From assembly GCA_021734835.1 (NCBI GenBank), contig JAIPIH010000008.1, positions 1 through 64,000 on the forward strand: DNA of 64,000 bases, in the 5' to 3' direction. The position numbers and the translations under genes were made by a program. The notes beneath the pieces are model-generated. The model worked only from the letters and a program-made list of their open reading frames with translations, was not told the origin of the DNA and did no database searches. This DNA is from Candidatus Cloacimonadota bacterium (lineage in GTDB: Bacteria > Cloacimonadota > Cloacimonadia > Cloacimonadales > TCS61). Of the stretch, positions 55,345 to 63,187 are shown piece by piece. The number at the start of each line of letters is the position of its first letter. The stretch's first letter is position 1.

Positions 55345-55950
55345 ATGAAAGACAAAACAAAACTATCTACAAAGCAATTATTGAAGCGGAATGCCATACT
55401 TAAGGCAGCTATTGAAGAATTTTCTCATAAAGGTTATCATAAGGCTAAGATATCTACTATTGCAGACTTAGCGAATGTTGCTACAGGTACGGTCTACTTA
55501 TATTTCCAAAGTAAAGAGAATTTACTTGTTTCAGCTTTTAATGGATTCACCAAGACGATGTTAGAAGACATGAAGAATAAAATTGCTGATGAAAACTCTA
55601 CACTGGAACGGTTAATCAAATTGTTCGATTTACATGTAGGAGTTTTTACAAAACATCCTGAAGTTGCAAGATTTCTCGCTATTGAATTGAGACAAAGCCC
55701 GGATTTTTACGAAAATTATCCCCTCCACAATCCATTCCTAGAATATCTCACTTTTATTGAAAAACTGATAATAGATGCTATTAAAGAAGGTAGTATTCGA
55801 GAGGTTGATCCAAAAGCTTTAACCTATATTATTTTCGGTACAATGGACTTTTTATTAACCGAATGGTCAACTAAAGATAATCCCTTCCCTTTACAAAAAG
55901 CTAAAGATATTGTGGTAGATATCATCTATAACGGTATACGAAAAGGCTAA
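55345..55950 (+). CDS. TetR-family transcriptional regulator
   Basis: A 201-aa regulator: TetR helix-turn-helix at about 14-60 ('RNAILKAAIEEFSHKGYHKAKISTIADLANVATGTVYLYFQSKENLL'-type signature), then an all-helical ligand domain resembling the TetR_C 'FadR/RutR' kind. An AAGGA site precedes the ATG. The gene follows suhB and is followed 39 bases later by a small membrane-protein gene, which may be its target. The ligand is unknown. Confidence 0.9.
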   Translation: MKDKTKLSTKQLLKRNAILKAAIEEFSHKGYHKAKISTIADLANVATGTVYLYFQSKENLLVSAFNGFTKTMLEDMKNKIADENSTLERLIKLFDLHVGVFTKHPEVARFLAIELRQSPDFYENYPLHNPFLEYLTFIEKLIIDAIKEGSIREVDPKALTYIIFGTMDFLLTEWSTKDNPFPLQKAKDIVVDIIYNGIRKG

Positions 55951-55989
55951 TAAGAAATATGTTAAAAATATATTAATCAGGAGGAATTT

Positions 55990-56316
55990 GTGTCTATTCC
56001 ATTAAACCAAAAAGAAAAAGTGTTTATGCGTAAGATGTTAAGATGGGATCAAAAAAAAGCATCAATGGAGGTAGTATTCAATACAATATTTTTAGTTGCC
56101 GGAATGCTTGTTACTTTGTATATAGCTTATAAAACCGTTATTAATCTCAATAATCTGAATGCCCTGTGGATTTTACTGCCAGGATATGTTATAGCTATAC
56201 TTCTTTTAAGTATTTTCCTGGTTGGTGACATTAGAATTAAAGAGCGTAGAAAATACGCTTCCGTGATGCGAAAAATATTATTATACAGCAGAAGGGAAAA
56301 AAAAGTAGTAAAGTAA
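55990..56316 (+). CDS. Small two-helix membrane protein
   Basis: A 108-aa protein with two predicted membrane helices (about 29-47 and 61-78) and a basic C-terminus ('IRIKERRKYASVMRKILLY'). The start is GTG, supported by AGGAGG five bases upstream. It lies 39 bases after the TetR gene and is probably co-transcribed. I recognise no family. Confidence 0.7.
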   Translation: MSIPLNQKEKVFMRKMLRWDQKKASMEVVFNTIFLVAGMLVTLYIAYKTVINLNNLNALWILLPGYVIAILLLSIFLVGDIRIKERRKYASVMRKILLYSRREKKVVK

Positions 56317-56427
56317 ATATTGATCAAGATTAACAGATTCAACTGCTGAAAACATTATATTTATGACTGGATAATCTAAATTTTATTTCAGAAAATTGTA
56401 ACGATTACAGACATAATTTCACATGAT

Positions 56428-56455
56428 CAAATAGCCCTGATGTCAGGGCTATTTG
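56428..56455. terminator. Hairpin between convergent genes
   Basis: CAAATAGCCCTG-ATGT-CAGGGCTATTTG: a perfect 12-bp stem with a 4-base loop, 112 bases past the plus-strand small membrane gene and 29 bases past the PDZ gene. Flanking U-runs are poor, but the stem is strong and the position between convergent genes fits a bidirectional terminator. Confidence 0.75.
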
Positions 56456-56483
56456 CTTAATATAATAACCTTTAGGGAGGATA

Positions 56484-57731
56484 TTATAGTACTTTGTCTC
56501 CTTTGATTATTTCCAATTCCAGATCAATGTCCTTGAGCTTTTCTTTTACATCATCCAAATCTTCTTGCTTAATTTTCTTTATAACTTTAATTCTTTCAAA
56601 TTCATCGTCCATGTTCTCTAATTCACTGATAGTTTTCTTAATTCCGTCAATTAGAATTTTGATCTCACCATTCTCAATCGTGACATTGATATTTTTGGAG
56701 TCATCGCTTACTTCTCTCTTACCTATTTTCACATTGATATTCTTTTGTTTAGTATCTCTTTCAATTATTAGTGAGAGAAGATCTCCAACCGCCTTTCCCC
56801 GAAGAGCATCCTGGATGGAAAGATACGGACTCCCTTCAACTGCTGTTATGATATCACCACTTTTCAAACCTGCTTTGGCAGCTGGAGATTCTGGAATTAC
56901 TTCTGATATAACTTTTGTCTCGACTTTTTCTTCTTTATCATCTATGATCTTTTTTTCTATTTTCCGAGTTATTAGAATCCCAATCCATTTATCATTTCTT
57001 GTTTGATCATATTTATAGAAAAGGACATTCTCAGGGTTACTCCAAAAATCTATTCCCTTATCTTTTTTGAATAGTAAAGCACTGACTCGATCTTCAGTTT
57101 CACCTAAAGTTAGTTTAACCGTTTTATCTTTATTATCACGATAGATTCCGAGTTTAACCTCATCTCCAGGTTGATAATTTTTCAGCATCGTGATCAATTG
57201 ATCTGAAGTGTAGAGTTTCTCTTTGGCAAATGATATGATCACATCATTAGCTTTCAACCCTGCCATTTCGGCCGGAGAATCTTTTACTACTTCTCTGATC
57301 AAAACACCGAAAGATCTATCAATTTTGTGCTTTTCGTTATTTTCAGAATCCAAATCTTCCAAAAAAACTCCCATATATGTTCTTTTAGGAATCTCAGGAT
57401 GTTTTCTTTCTGCCAGAATTAACACACAGGATTCTTTTTTATCAGCTCTTTTGTAAGTGAGCTTTAATTTTTGTTCTGGTTCAAAGAATGATAACATCTT
57501 GGTAATTTGATCAACCGTGTAAATTTTTTCGCCATCAATTGTTAAGAGAATATCATTTGGTTTAAGACCGGATTTTTCTGCCGGACTATTCGCTATAACT
57601 TTTTTGATAACCACTCCATACTCTTCCCCGACATTTTCAGCTAATACAACACCAACGCTAACTTTTGGTTTAGCAGCCAACTGCAGACTGAATAACATTA
57701 AGATCAAAACAGATAACAATGTTCTTTTCAT
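56484..57731 (-). CDS. Exported protein of three PDZ domains (415 aa)
   Basis: Signal peptide 1-20 (MKRTLLSVLILMLFSLQLAA) followed by three PDZ domains: about 24-105 ('SPAEKSGLKPNDILLTIDGEKI'), 118-210 ('SPAEMAGLKANDVIISFAKEKL') and 255-345 ('SPAAKAGLKSGDIITAVEGSPYL'). A Lys/Asp/Glu-rich C-terminal tail follows ('KKIKQEDLDDVKEKLKDIDLE'). No trypsin-like or other protease domain is present, so it is not DegP/DegS. The start at 57731 has AGGAGG 4 bases upstream; the frame runs on to 57761 without a ribosome site. It is co-transcribed with the ECF sigma and its anti-sigma-like protein, suggesting a periplasmic envelope-stress sensor. Confidence 0.85.
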   Translation of the reverse strand: MKRTLLSVLILMLFSLQLAAKPKVSVGVVLAENVGEEYGVVIKKVIANSPAEKSGLKPNDILLTIDGEKIYTVDQITKMLSFFEPEQKLKLTYKRADKKESCVLILAERKHPEIPKRTYMGVFLEDLDSENNEKHKIDRSFGVLIREVVKDSPAEMAGLKANDVIISFAKEKLYTSDQLITMLKNYQPGDEVKLGIYRDNKDKTVKLTLGETEDRVSALLFKKDKGIDFWSNPENVLFYKYDQTRNDKWIGILITRKIEKKIIDDKEEKVETKVISEVIPESPAAKAGLKSGDIITAVEGSPYLSIQDALRGKAVGDLLSLIIERDTKQKNINVKIGKREVSDDSKNINVTIENGEIKILIDGIKKTISELENMDDEFERIKVIKKIKQEDLDDVKEKLKDIDLELEIIKGDKVL

Positions 57732-57766
57732 ATCCCCTCCTAGGATAACAGTTAATTTCATTTCAA

Positions 57767-58276
57767 TTAAAAACTAACTTCACGAAAATTTTTCTTTTCT
57801 TCCGTCTTTCCAAACTCGGAAATTATCATTATAGCTGGTGAATCTTCAGAAACATATTTTCGAATCAGATAAGTTTTTTCTTCCTGATATTTTTTCGGAT
57901 CAATTTTATTTCCTAAAGCGGGATTATGGATGGAAGTATAGTAAAATTTTTCGGAATTTTCCGCAAAATCTGCAAAGAATTCATCATCTGTATAGGTCCT
58001 TTCCACATTGTCAGTCGCTATTTCTTTAGTTTTAAATGCAATTTTGTTTACATTATACGAGATCTCCGGAAATATTATTAATGATATCAAAATTAGAGCT
58101 AAGAGTGTAGTAAAAGCTAGTGAATAATGCAATTTTCTGGCATAATTCTTCTTTACATTAAAATATTTATCAACAAGCCTTTTTCTCAAAACAGATTTAA
58201 ATTTACCGTTACTATTTTGATCTTCCCTTGCCTGTGGTATCTGCATATTAAACAATTTATCTTCAAGATCTTTCAT
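57767..58276 (-). CDS. Putative membrane anti-sigma factor
   Basis: A 169-aa protein with a charged cytoplasmic N-terminus, one membrane helix (about 46-68, 'LHYSLAFTTLLALILISLIIF') and a periplasmic C-terminus ('EKFYYTSIHNPALGNKIDPKKYQEE'). Its start overlaps the end of the ECF sigma gene by 14 bases. This arrangement (sigma factor then single-pass membrane protein) is typical for anti-sigma factors. No zinc-binding anti-sigma motif is seen, so the assignment is by position and topology. Confidence 0.65.
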   Translation of the reverse strand: MKDLEDKLFNMQIPQAREDQNSNGKFKSVLRKRLVDKYFNVKKNYARKLHYSLAFTTLLALILISLIIFPEISYNVNKIAFKTKEIATDNVERTYTDDEFFADFAENSEKFYYTSIHNPALGNKIDPKKYQEEKTYLIRKYVSEDSPAIMIISEFGKTEEKKNFREVSF

Positions 58277-58805
58277 AATTGATCTCCTGCGTTAATTTAT
58301 TTCTTAATTTATTCATAATCCGATGCATTTTTACTTTTACGGCTCCCTCGTTCTTTTTTAAAATCTCACCTATCTCTCTGTAACTGAGTTTTTCATAAAA
58401 CCTTAAGGCAATTAAATTCTGCTCATCTAATTTCAACTCTTGAATCAATTTTTCAATTTCTTCAAAATTCATTTTTATCGACTGCCCTTTCGGTGTATTC
58501 CATTTATAGTTCTTCTGTATTATCTTCTCTCTTTTTCTTTCATGAAAGTATTGATTTAGTTCACTTAAGGCAATTCTATAAAGCCAGGAAGAAAACCCGC
58601 AATATCGGGAATTGTAAAAACGAAAGATCGACAGTCTTTTCATCGCCTTGAAGAATACATTTGATACTATCTCATTACAGATAGATTCATCTTTCACTCT
58701 ATGAAATACAAAATTATTGATCTTTGGATAATATTTGTCGTAAATACTATCAAAGTATTTTATGTCTTTTTTAGCTCTGATTATCTTAGATCGTTCAGAA
58801 TCCAA
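58263..58805 (-). CDS. ECF-type RNA polymerase sigma factor
   Basis: A 180-aa sigma-70-family factor with region 2 ('FDSIYDKYYPKINNFVFHRVKDESICNEIVSNVFFKAM', about 18-60, and 'GFSSWLYRIALSEL' about 70-83) and region 4 ('LIALRFYEKLSYREIGEILKKNEGAVKVKMHRIMNKLR', about 128-168). No region 3, as usual for ECF sigmas. The start at 58805 is TTG, with AAGGA 7 bases upstream. It heads the operon sigma, anti-sigma-like, PDZ protein. Likely responds to envelope stress through the two downstream proteins. Confidence 0.92.
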   Translation of the reverse strand: MDSERSKIIRAKKDIKYFDSIYDKYYPKINNFVFHRVKDESICNEIVSNVFFKAMKRLSIFRFYNSRYCGFSSWLYRIALSELNQYFHERKREKIIQKNYKWNTPKGQSIKMNFEEIEKLIQELKLDEQNLIALRFYEKLSYREIGEILKKNEGAVKVKMHRIMNKLRNKLTQEINYERS

Positions 58806-58980
58806 ATTTCAAGTCCTTGTTTTATCATTTCTAAGAAGTATAACTCAATTCAACATTTTAGGTTACAATTTATTTTCTGTAAATAATGTTATGATTTGTT
58901 AGAAGTTTTACATTTTCAGAAAGTGTTAAAGTGTTTATGATAAAAATGCTGAGATTAATTCCGCTTAAAAATAATTATTT

Positions 58981-59622
58981 TTATTGTTGTTCTACTTTAT
59001 CTTCTGTAATTATGCTGAAATTACTTGAGTTTATCAATTTCTCTAAAGCCGGATCTTTTGATTTTCTAAAGCCATTATAGTAGAAAACAGAAGTAGTTTC
59101 AAGAGTAATATATTCATTCATTGCTATAAACACATCATCATAATTATCCACTACTTGGATATCCCAGTAACCTGGGCTTACATACCAGGTTTGCCACTCA
59201 CTAGGTCCGATCTCACCATTCAAATCATTAGCTCCCCAGGTTGTCTCGGAACTTGGTGAAAGATATACTTCGGTTATGTAAAAACTATTAGAATCATTCC
59301 AAATTTCTATCCCCCCAGCATTAGTCTCAAATTGAAGTGTGGTTGTTGAACCTGGCCGAATTGTTTTATTAACTGTCATAGGAAATACATATTCACCTCC
59401 ATATTCAACAGTTACGTTCTTTTCCTCTTCCCCAAAGATGGATTTACTTAATCCATAGTTTTTTTCATCGTACTCACCCGGCTGCAGCCACATAGTTAAA
59501 CCACTGTCGATTATATACCAGCCGTAATCTGCATTACGATTATGAACACGTAAAACACCATCTTCAGTACATCCTGTGATAAAGAAAGCGAGAATATAGA
59601 TAAATCCAACAATCTTTTTCAT
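58981..59622 (-). CDS. Hypothetical lipoprotein (213 aa)
   Basis: Signal ending in the lipobox 'ITGC' (Cys18), then a beta-rich domain with no recognised family. Two similar halves are visible: 'WYIIDSGLTMWLQPGEYDE' and 'SEWQTWYVSPGYWDIQVVD' share a 'W ... PG.YD' pattern, so it may be two beta units with an aromatic face. A GAGGAG ribosome site precedes the ATG, and a TTGCCA/TATAAT pair (minus strand, 59058-59084 region near 59658-59684) may be its promoter. The gene stands alone between the ECF sigma operon and tRNA-Ser. Localisation to the outer membrane is inferred. Confidence 0.7.
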   Translation of the reverse strand: MKKIVGFIYILAFFITGCTEDGVLRVHNRNADYGWYIIDSGLTMWLQPGEYDEKNYGLSKSIFGEEEKNVTVEYGGEYVFPMTVNKTIRPGSTTTLQFETNAGGIEIWNDSNSFYITEVYLSPSSETTWGANDLNGEIGPSEWQTWYVSPGYWDIQVVDNYDDVFIAMNEYITLETTSVFYYNGFRKSKDPALEKLINSSNFSIITEDKVEQQ

Positions 59623-59657
59623 AAGTAACTCCTCAATAATTGTGTTATTTTGTGCTA

Positions 59658-59684
59658 ATTATATTTATCAATAACCTTTGGCAA
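59658..59684 (-). promoter_or_regulatory. Possible promoter of the 213-aa lipoprotein gene
   Basis: On the minus strand TTGCCA (59679-59684) and a perfect TATAAT (59658-59663) separated by 15 bases, about 35 bases before the ATG. Spacing is short, so confidence is limited. Confidence 0.35.
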
Positions 59685-59720
59685 GCTAAATCAAGTAAGC
59701 AATTATTCAAATATAAGATA

Positions 59721-59809
59721 TGGCGGAGAGTCAGGGATTCGAACCCTGGGTGGGCAAAACCCACAACGGTTTTCGAGACCGCCCCGTTCAACCGCTCCGG
59801 CAACTCTCC
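59721..59809 (-). tRNA. tRNA-Ser (anticodon CGA)
   Basis: An 89-base class II tRNA: acceptor GGAGAGT / ACTCTCC, anticodon stem GCGGT/ACCGT with loop CTCGAAA (anticodon CGA, codon UCG), a long variable arm (GTGGG-TTTT-GCCCAC region), T arm CAGGG-TTCGAAT-CCCTG, and encoded CCA. Confidence 0.96.
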
Positions 59810-60024
59810 TTACAGATTACTTAAAATATTTCACTGTTGATTTGTGAAGTTTTTTCTACTTTATTATTCGTCATTGATTACTTATCATTAATGAATTTAT
59901 TTTGGGAAGTTTGTAATATCGTATTTTCTTTTGCTGCTCATGAAGGAATGCGAGTTTTATTTCGATCTTACCTAAGAAAATCGAATTGATAAGTTAGAAT
60001 TTTTAGAGTGTTTCCTTTACGGTA

Positions 60025-60480
60025 TCATCGTTTGTTGTTAAAGAAATTTTTCAACAGTGAACTGCATTCCTCAGCCATAACACCTGCTTTGACTTGTGGA
60101 TTATGATTAAAACTTTTATCCAGAAGAGCATTGTAGATCGAACCGCCAGCTCCAGCTTTTTCGTCATAACATCCAAAAACAACTCTGCCAACTCTTGCCC
60201 AGATGATAATCCCAGCACACATCAAACATGGTTCTACTGTGACAAAAAGTGTATAATCGTATAAATACTTCTCGCCCTTAGAGATAATTTCCTCAATCAT
60301 AAGCTTCTCAGCATGAGCAAGTGAGTTTTTGGCAGAATTGGTTTTATTATGAGCTGAAGTTATCAGTTGATTATTTTTTACAAGTACAGCACCAATCGGC
60401 ACTTCATTTATTAGAAGTGCCGATTTTGCTTCCTCAATAGCTTTATCCATCCAGAATTCATCTGGATTAATTTTCAGCAT
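60025..60480 (-). CDS. tadA: tRNA-specific adenosine deaminase TadA
   Basis: A 151-aa cytidine-deaminase-fold enzyme that converts A34 to inosine in tRNA-Arg(ACG). Zinc and catalytic motifs are present: 'SLAHAEKLMIEEI' (HAE) and 'VEPCLMCAGIIIWARVGRVVFG' (PCxxC). 'KNSLAHAE' and 'GAGGSIYNAL' fit TadA rather than guanine or cytosine deaminases. The start overlaps the hflC stop region by one base, so it is the third gene of hflK-hflC-tadA. A tRNA-Arg(TCG) gene in this window overlaps in codon duty with the TadA-made inosine tRNA. Confidence 0.94.
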   Translation of the reverse strand: MLKINPDEFWMDKAIEEAKSALLINEVPIGAVLVKNNQLITSAHNKTNSAKNSLAHAEKLMIEEIISKGEKYLYDYTLFVTVEPCLMCAGIIIWARVGRVVFGCYDEKAGAGGSIYNALLDKSFNHNPQVKAGVMAEECSSLLKNFFNNKR

Positions 60481-61412
60481 TATTTTATTGATTTCAGAAA
60501 CTTGTAATAATCGCTATCTGTGGTCATGATGATCGTATTTTTATTATCAATAGTTTTCTCATAAGTTTCTAAAGTTTTCATAAATTCGTAGAAATCAGGA
60601 TCTTTATTGTAAGCATTTGCATAAATATTGATAGCTTTTGCATCAGCTTTACCTTTGATCTCCTGAGCTTTTTGATAAGCTCCGGACTGTATTTGATCGA
60701 GTTCTTTTTGCATTTTACCTAAAATTTCGGATGAGTTCCCTTTACCTTCGGATAAGTATTTTGCTGCGATCTTATTCCTCTCGGAGATCATTCTCTCAAA
60801 TACTTTTGACTGAACTTCTTGATTATAGTTTAATCTTTTCACTCTTACATCAATCAATTTTATACCGTATTCTGCGACCTTTATCTTTGACTGTCTATAA
60901 ATGGAATCTGCAATAGCACGTCTTCCATTCTCAATATCTTCCAAAACAGCATCCTCCAGCATACTGTCAGCATATTCTGAAGTAAAGGTCATTTTTCTAT
61001 TAGAACTTCGCACTATTTCCAAGAGTTTATTAGAACTGATAACATCGCGTGTGATCCCACTGATAATATCATCTAACCTGCTATGAGCATTAGTTTCGTA
61101 GCGAGTTGTCTCGTAAAATTTTAGAGGATCTGTAATCTGCCAACGTGAAAATGTATCAAGCCAGATATATCTTTTATCGGAGGTTGGTATTTGTTTTGGA
61201 TCGCCATCCCATTCTAAAATTCTTTTATCAAAGAAGTGCACCTTTTGAATAAATGGTATTTTGAGGTGCAATCCTGCTGTAGAAATTGCATCACCAATGG
61301 GTTTTCCAAATTGAGTTATGATGATCTGCTGCCTTTCATCAATGATATAAAAAGCATTTATTGCAACTATCAATGCAAGTATGAGTATGATAATTTTCAT
61401 TCTATTTTTCAT
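60480..61412 (-). CDS. hflC: HflC, SPFH-domain membrane protease modulator
   Basis: A 310-aa SPFH/band-7 protein with a single N-terminal membrane anchor (about 5-22), an SPFH domain ('DERQQIIITQFGKPIGDAISTAGLHLKIPF') and a coiled C-terminal part ('EKMQKELDQIQSGAYQKAQEIKGKADAKA'). With HflK it forms a ring complex that modulates FtsH. I place the start at ATG 61412 (MKNRMKII), where AAGGAGG lies 8 bases upstream; the frame opens at a TTG at 61433. Its ribosome site lies within the last codons of hflK. Confidence 0.93.
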   Translation of the reverse strand: MKNRMKIIILILALIVAINAFYIIDERQQIIITQFGKPIGDAISTAGLHLKIPFIQKVHFFDKRILEWDGDPKQIPTSDKRYIWLDTFSRWQITDPLKFYETTRYETNAHSRLDDIISGITRDVISSNKLLEIVRSSNRKMTFTSEYADSMLEDAVLEDIENGRRAIADSIYRQSKIKVAEYGIKLIDVRVKRLNYNQEVQSKVFERMISERNKIAAKYLSEGKGNSSEILGKMQKELDQIQSGAYQKAQEIKGKADAKAINIYANAYNKDPDFYEFMKTLETYEKTIDNKNTIIMTTDSDYYKFLKSIK

Positions 61413-61413
61413 T

Positions 61414-62382
61414 TTATTTACCTCCTTGTCCAAGATTTAGAAGAGGTAAGACATTATTCTGTTTATCATCAACAATGAACTTTTTTTCAACATTCGGCAA
61501 AACTTTTTCCATCATTTCCAGGTAAAGTCTTTTCTTCGTGACACTTTTTGAATAGCGATAAGTATTATACATTTGAATAAACCTGTTTGCATCACCATTC
61601 GCACGGTTAACTCTGTTCAAAGCATAGCCTTCAGCTTCTTCAATTGTTCTTTTTGCTTTACCCTCCGCTTCCGGAATTGTTTGATTATACTGTTCCCATG
61701 CTTCATTAGTGATCTTTTCTTTTTGTTGTTTAGCTGAATTCACATTATTGAAAGCTGGTCTTACAGGTTCAGGTGGATTCACATTTTGCAAATTAATTGT
61801 AACTATCTCAACTCCAGTATTATAAATATCGAGACGTTCTTGCAGTATAATCTCAGATTTATCAGCGATCTCTTTTCGGTTTAGCACTATTACTTCATCA
61901 ACACTACGATCACCTACAACTTCCCTGGTTATCGATTCTGAAACATCACGTAAAGTTTCTTCTACATTCCTTACGTTAAATAGAAATTTTGCGGGGTCTT
62001 TAACCCGATATTGTACGATCCATTCTACATCTGCAATATTTAAATCTCCGGTAAGCATGATTGCTTCATTATTGTAAGTCTGAGTTGAATATTTTGTGCG
62101 TACACCGGCTTGTAAAGTTCTAAAACCAAACTCTTCCTTGTAGACATTTTTAACTTTTACTTTAGTTAATTTGTCCACTCCAAATGGTATTTTAAAATTC
62201 AAACCGGGTTCAGAAATAGAAACATATTTCCCAAATCGTTGTATTACACCTACTTCCTCCGGATTTACGGTATAGAAACATGTTGCTAAAAATATTACTG
62301 CAATAAGAATTATTAATCCAGTAAATATTTTTCGCTTTGGTAATTTCATATCTTTTAAGTTGAGCTCTTCGATTTTTGCCAT
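61414..62382 (-). CDS. hflK: HflK, SPFH-domain membrane protease modulator
   Basis: A 322-aa partner of HflC. One membrane segment (about 19-37, 'IFTGLIILIAVIFLATCFYTV') then an SPFH domain ('NPEEVGVIQRFGKYVSISEPGLNFKIPF') and a C-terminal coiled region ('NNVNSAKQQKEKITNEAWEQYNQTIPEAEGKAKRTIEEAEGYA'). 'INLQNVNPPEPVRPAFNNV' is the typical HflK block. The protein lacks the Gly-rich N-terminal tract of the E. coli protein. An ACGAGGAG site precedes the ATG. It heads hflK-hflC-tadA. Confidence 0.93.
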   Translation of the reverse strand: MAKIEELNLKDMKLPKRKIFTGLIILIAVIFLATCFYTVNPEEVGVIQRFGKYVSISEPGLNFKIPFGVDKLTKVKVKNVYKEEFGFRTLQAGVRTKYSTQTYNNEAIMLTGDLNIADVEWIVQYRVKDPAKFLFNVRNVEETLRDVSESITREVVGDRSVDEVIVLNRKEIADKSEIILQERLDIYNTGVEIVTINLQNVNPPEPVRPAFNNVNSAKQQKEKITNEAWEQYNQTIPEAEGKAKRTIEEAEGYALNRVNRANGDANRFIQMYNTYRYSKSVTKKRLYLEMMEKVLPNVEKKFIVDDKQNNVLPLLNLGQGGK

Positions 62383-62601
62383 ACAAACTCCTCGTTTTCG
62401 ACTAAAAACAACATTTTTTTGTCACTAAAGCAAATATAATTTAATTTCCCTCAAATTAAATCTTTGCTATCACATTCGTCTTCTCTAACTAATTTCTTAT
62501 TATTTTATAAGTTAAAAATCACAGTTCAGTTGTAAAGCAATTTCTTAATAATTATTCGCTGCTAGAAATTAGAAATGAATTTTAGAACAACATGGATTTT
62601 T

Positions 62602-63150
62602 TCAATTTATTACTCTAATTTGATCTGTTTTTGCAGAGACTGATACAGCTTGTCTCAACAAAGTTACCTGTAGTATTACTTCGGTAACATTCTTTTGGTT
62701 TTTTACAAATCCGATGAGACCAGCGAAAGGACCTCTTTGGATCTCAACTTTTGTTCCTTCCTTCAAGTATTCTGCTCTTACAAATTCCACACCTAGTTGA
62801 CGACCTGCATAGATCTGTTTAAGATCGTTAATTAATTCCTGCTGATTTTTTACTTCCAGCCAGTATGCAATGTATCCGGTAAATGTTAATTTTCTTTTGT
62901 CTTCTATCGAACAATTTACAAATACATAGCCAGGGAACATCGGTTTTGTAAATTTAACTTTCCGGTTTTCGTATTGCTGTATACTGTCTATAAGTGGTAA
63001 ATAATAATTTATTTTATATTGAAAGGAATAGGTAGCAAGTTTTTTTTCACATCTTGGCTTTGTATGCACTACAAACCATTTCAGATCATCTTGAATAAAG
63101 TCCAATTCACCGAAAAGTTCTAATATTTCAACCGGTTTATTAGTAGCCAT
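62602..63150 (-). CDS. NusG-like transcription antiterminator (UpxY/RfaH type)
   Basis: A 182-aa NusG-family specialised factor: NGN domain with 'LKWFVVHTKPRCEKKLATYSFQYKINYYLPL' and 'KPMFPGYVFVNCSIEDKRKL', then a KOW domain ('EGTKVEIQRGPFAGLIGFVKN'). It resembles the UpxY/RfaH paralogues that help RNA polymerase through long surface-polysaccharide operons, rather than housekeeping NusG, which lies in the secE-rplK cluster. It follows a UDP-sugar dehydrogenase by 37 bases and is the last gene of that strand before a 200-base gap. Confidence 0.88.
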   Translation of the reverse strand: MATNKPVEILELFGELDFIQDDLKWFVVHTKPRCEKKLATYSFQYKINYYLPLIDSIQQYENRKVKFTKPMFPGYVFVNCSIEDKRKLTFTGYIAYWLEVKNQQELINDLKQIYAGRQLGVEFVRAEYLKEGTKVEIQRGPFAGLIGFVKNQKNVTEVILQVTLLRQAVSVSAKTDQIRVIN

Positions 63151-63187
63151 AATCTATTGAACTTGCTTTACTCCTACCCATACGGGA

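Noticed and set aside
56494-57006. 170-codon plus-strand frame inside the PDZ gene
   Set aside because: Antisense shadow with Ser/Leu/Ile-rich low-complexity translation.
58967-58982. AAAAATAATTATTTTT palindrome at the end of the 213-aa lipoprotein gene
   Set aside because: Only A and T; expected by chance at this base composition.
59640-59840. Plus-strand frame of 66 codons across tRNA-Ser
   Set aside because: It is the reverse of the tRNA gene ('RDSNPGWAKPTTVF'); no ribosome site and no independent support.
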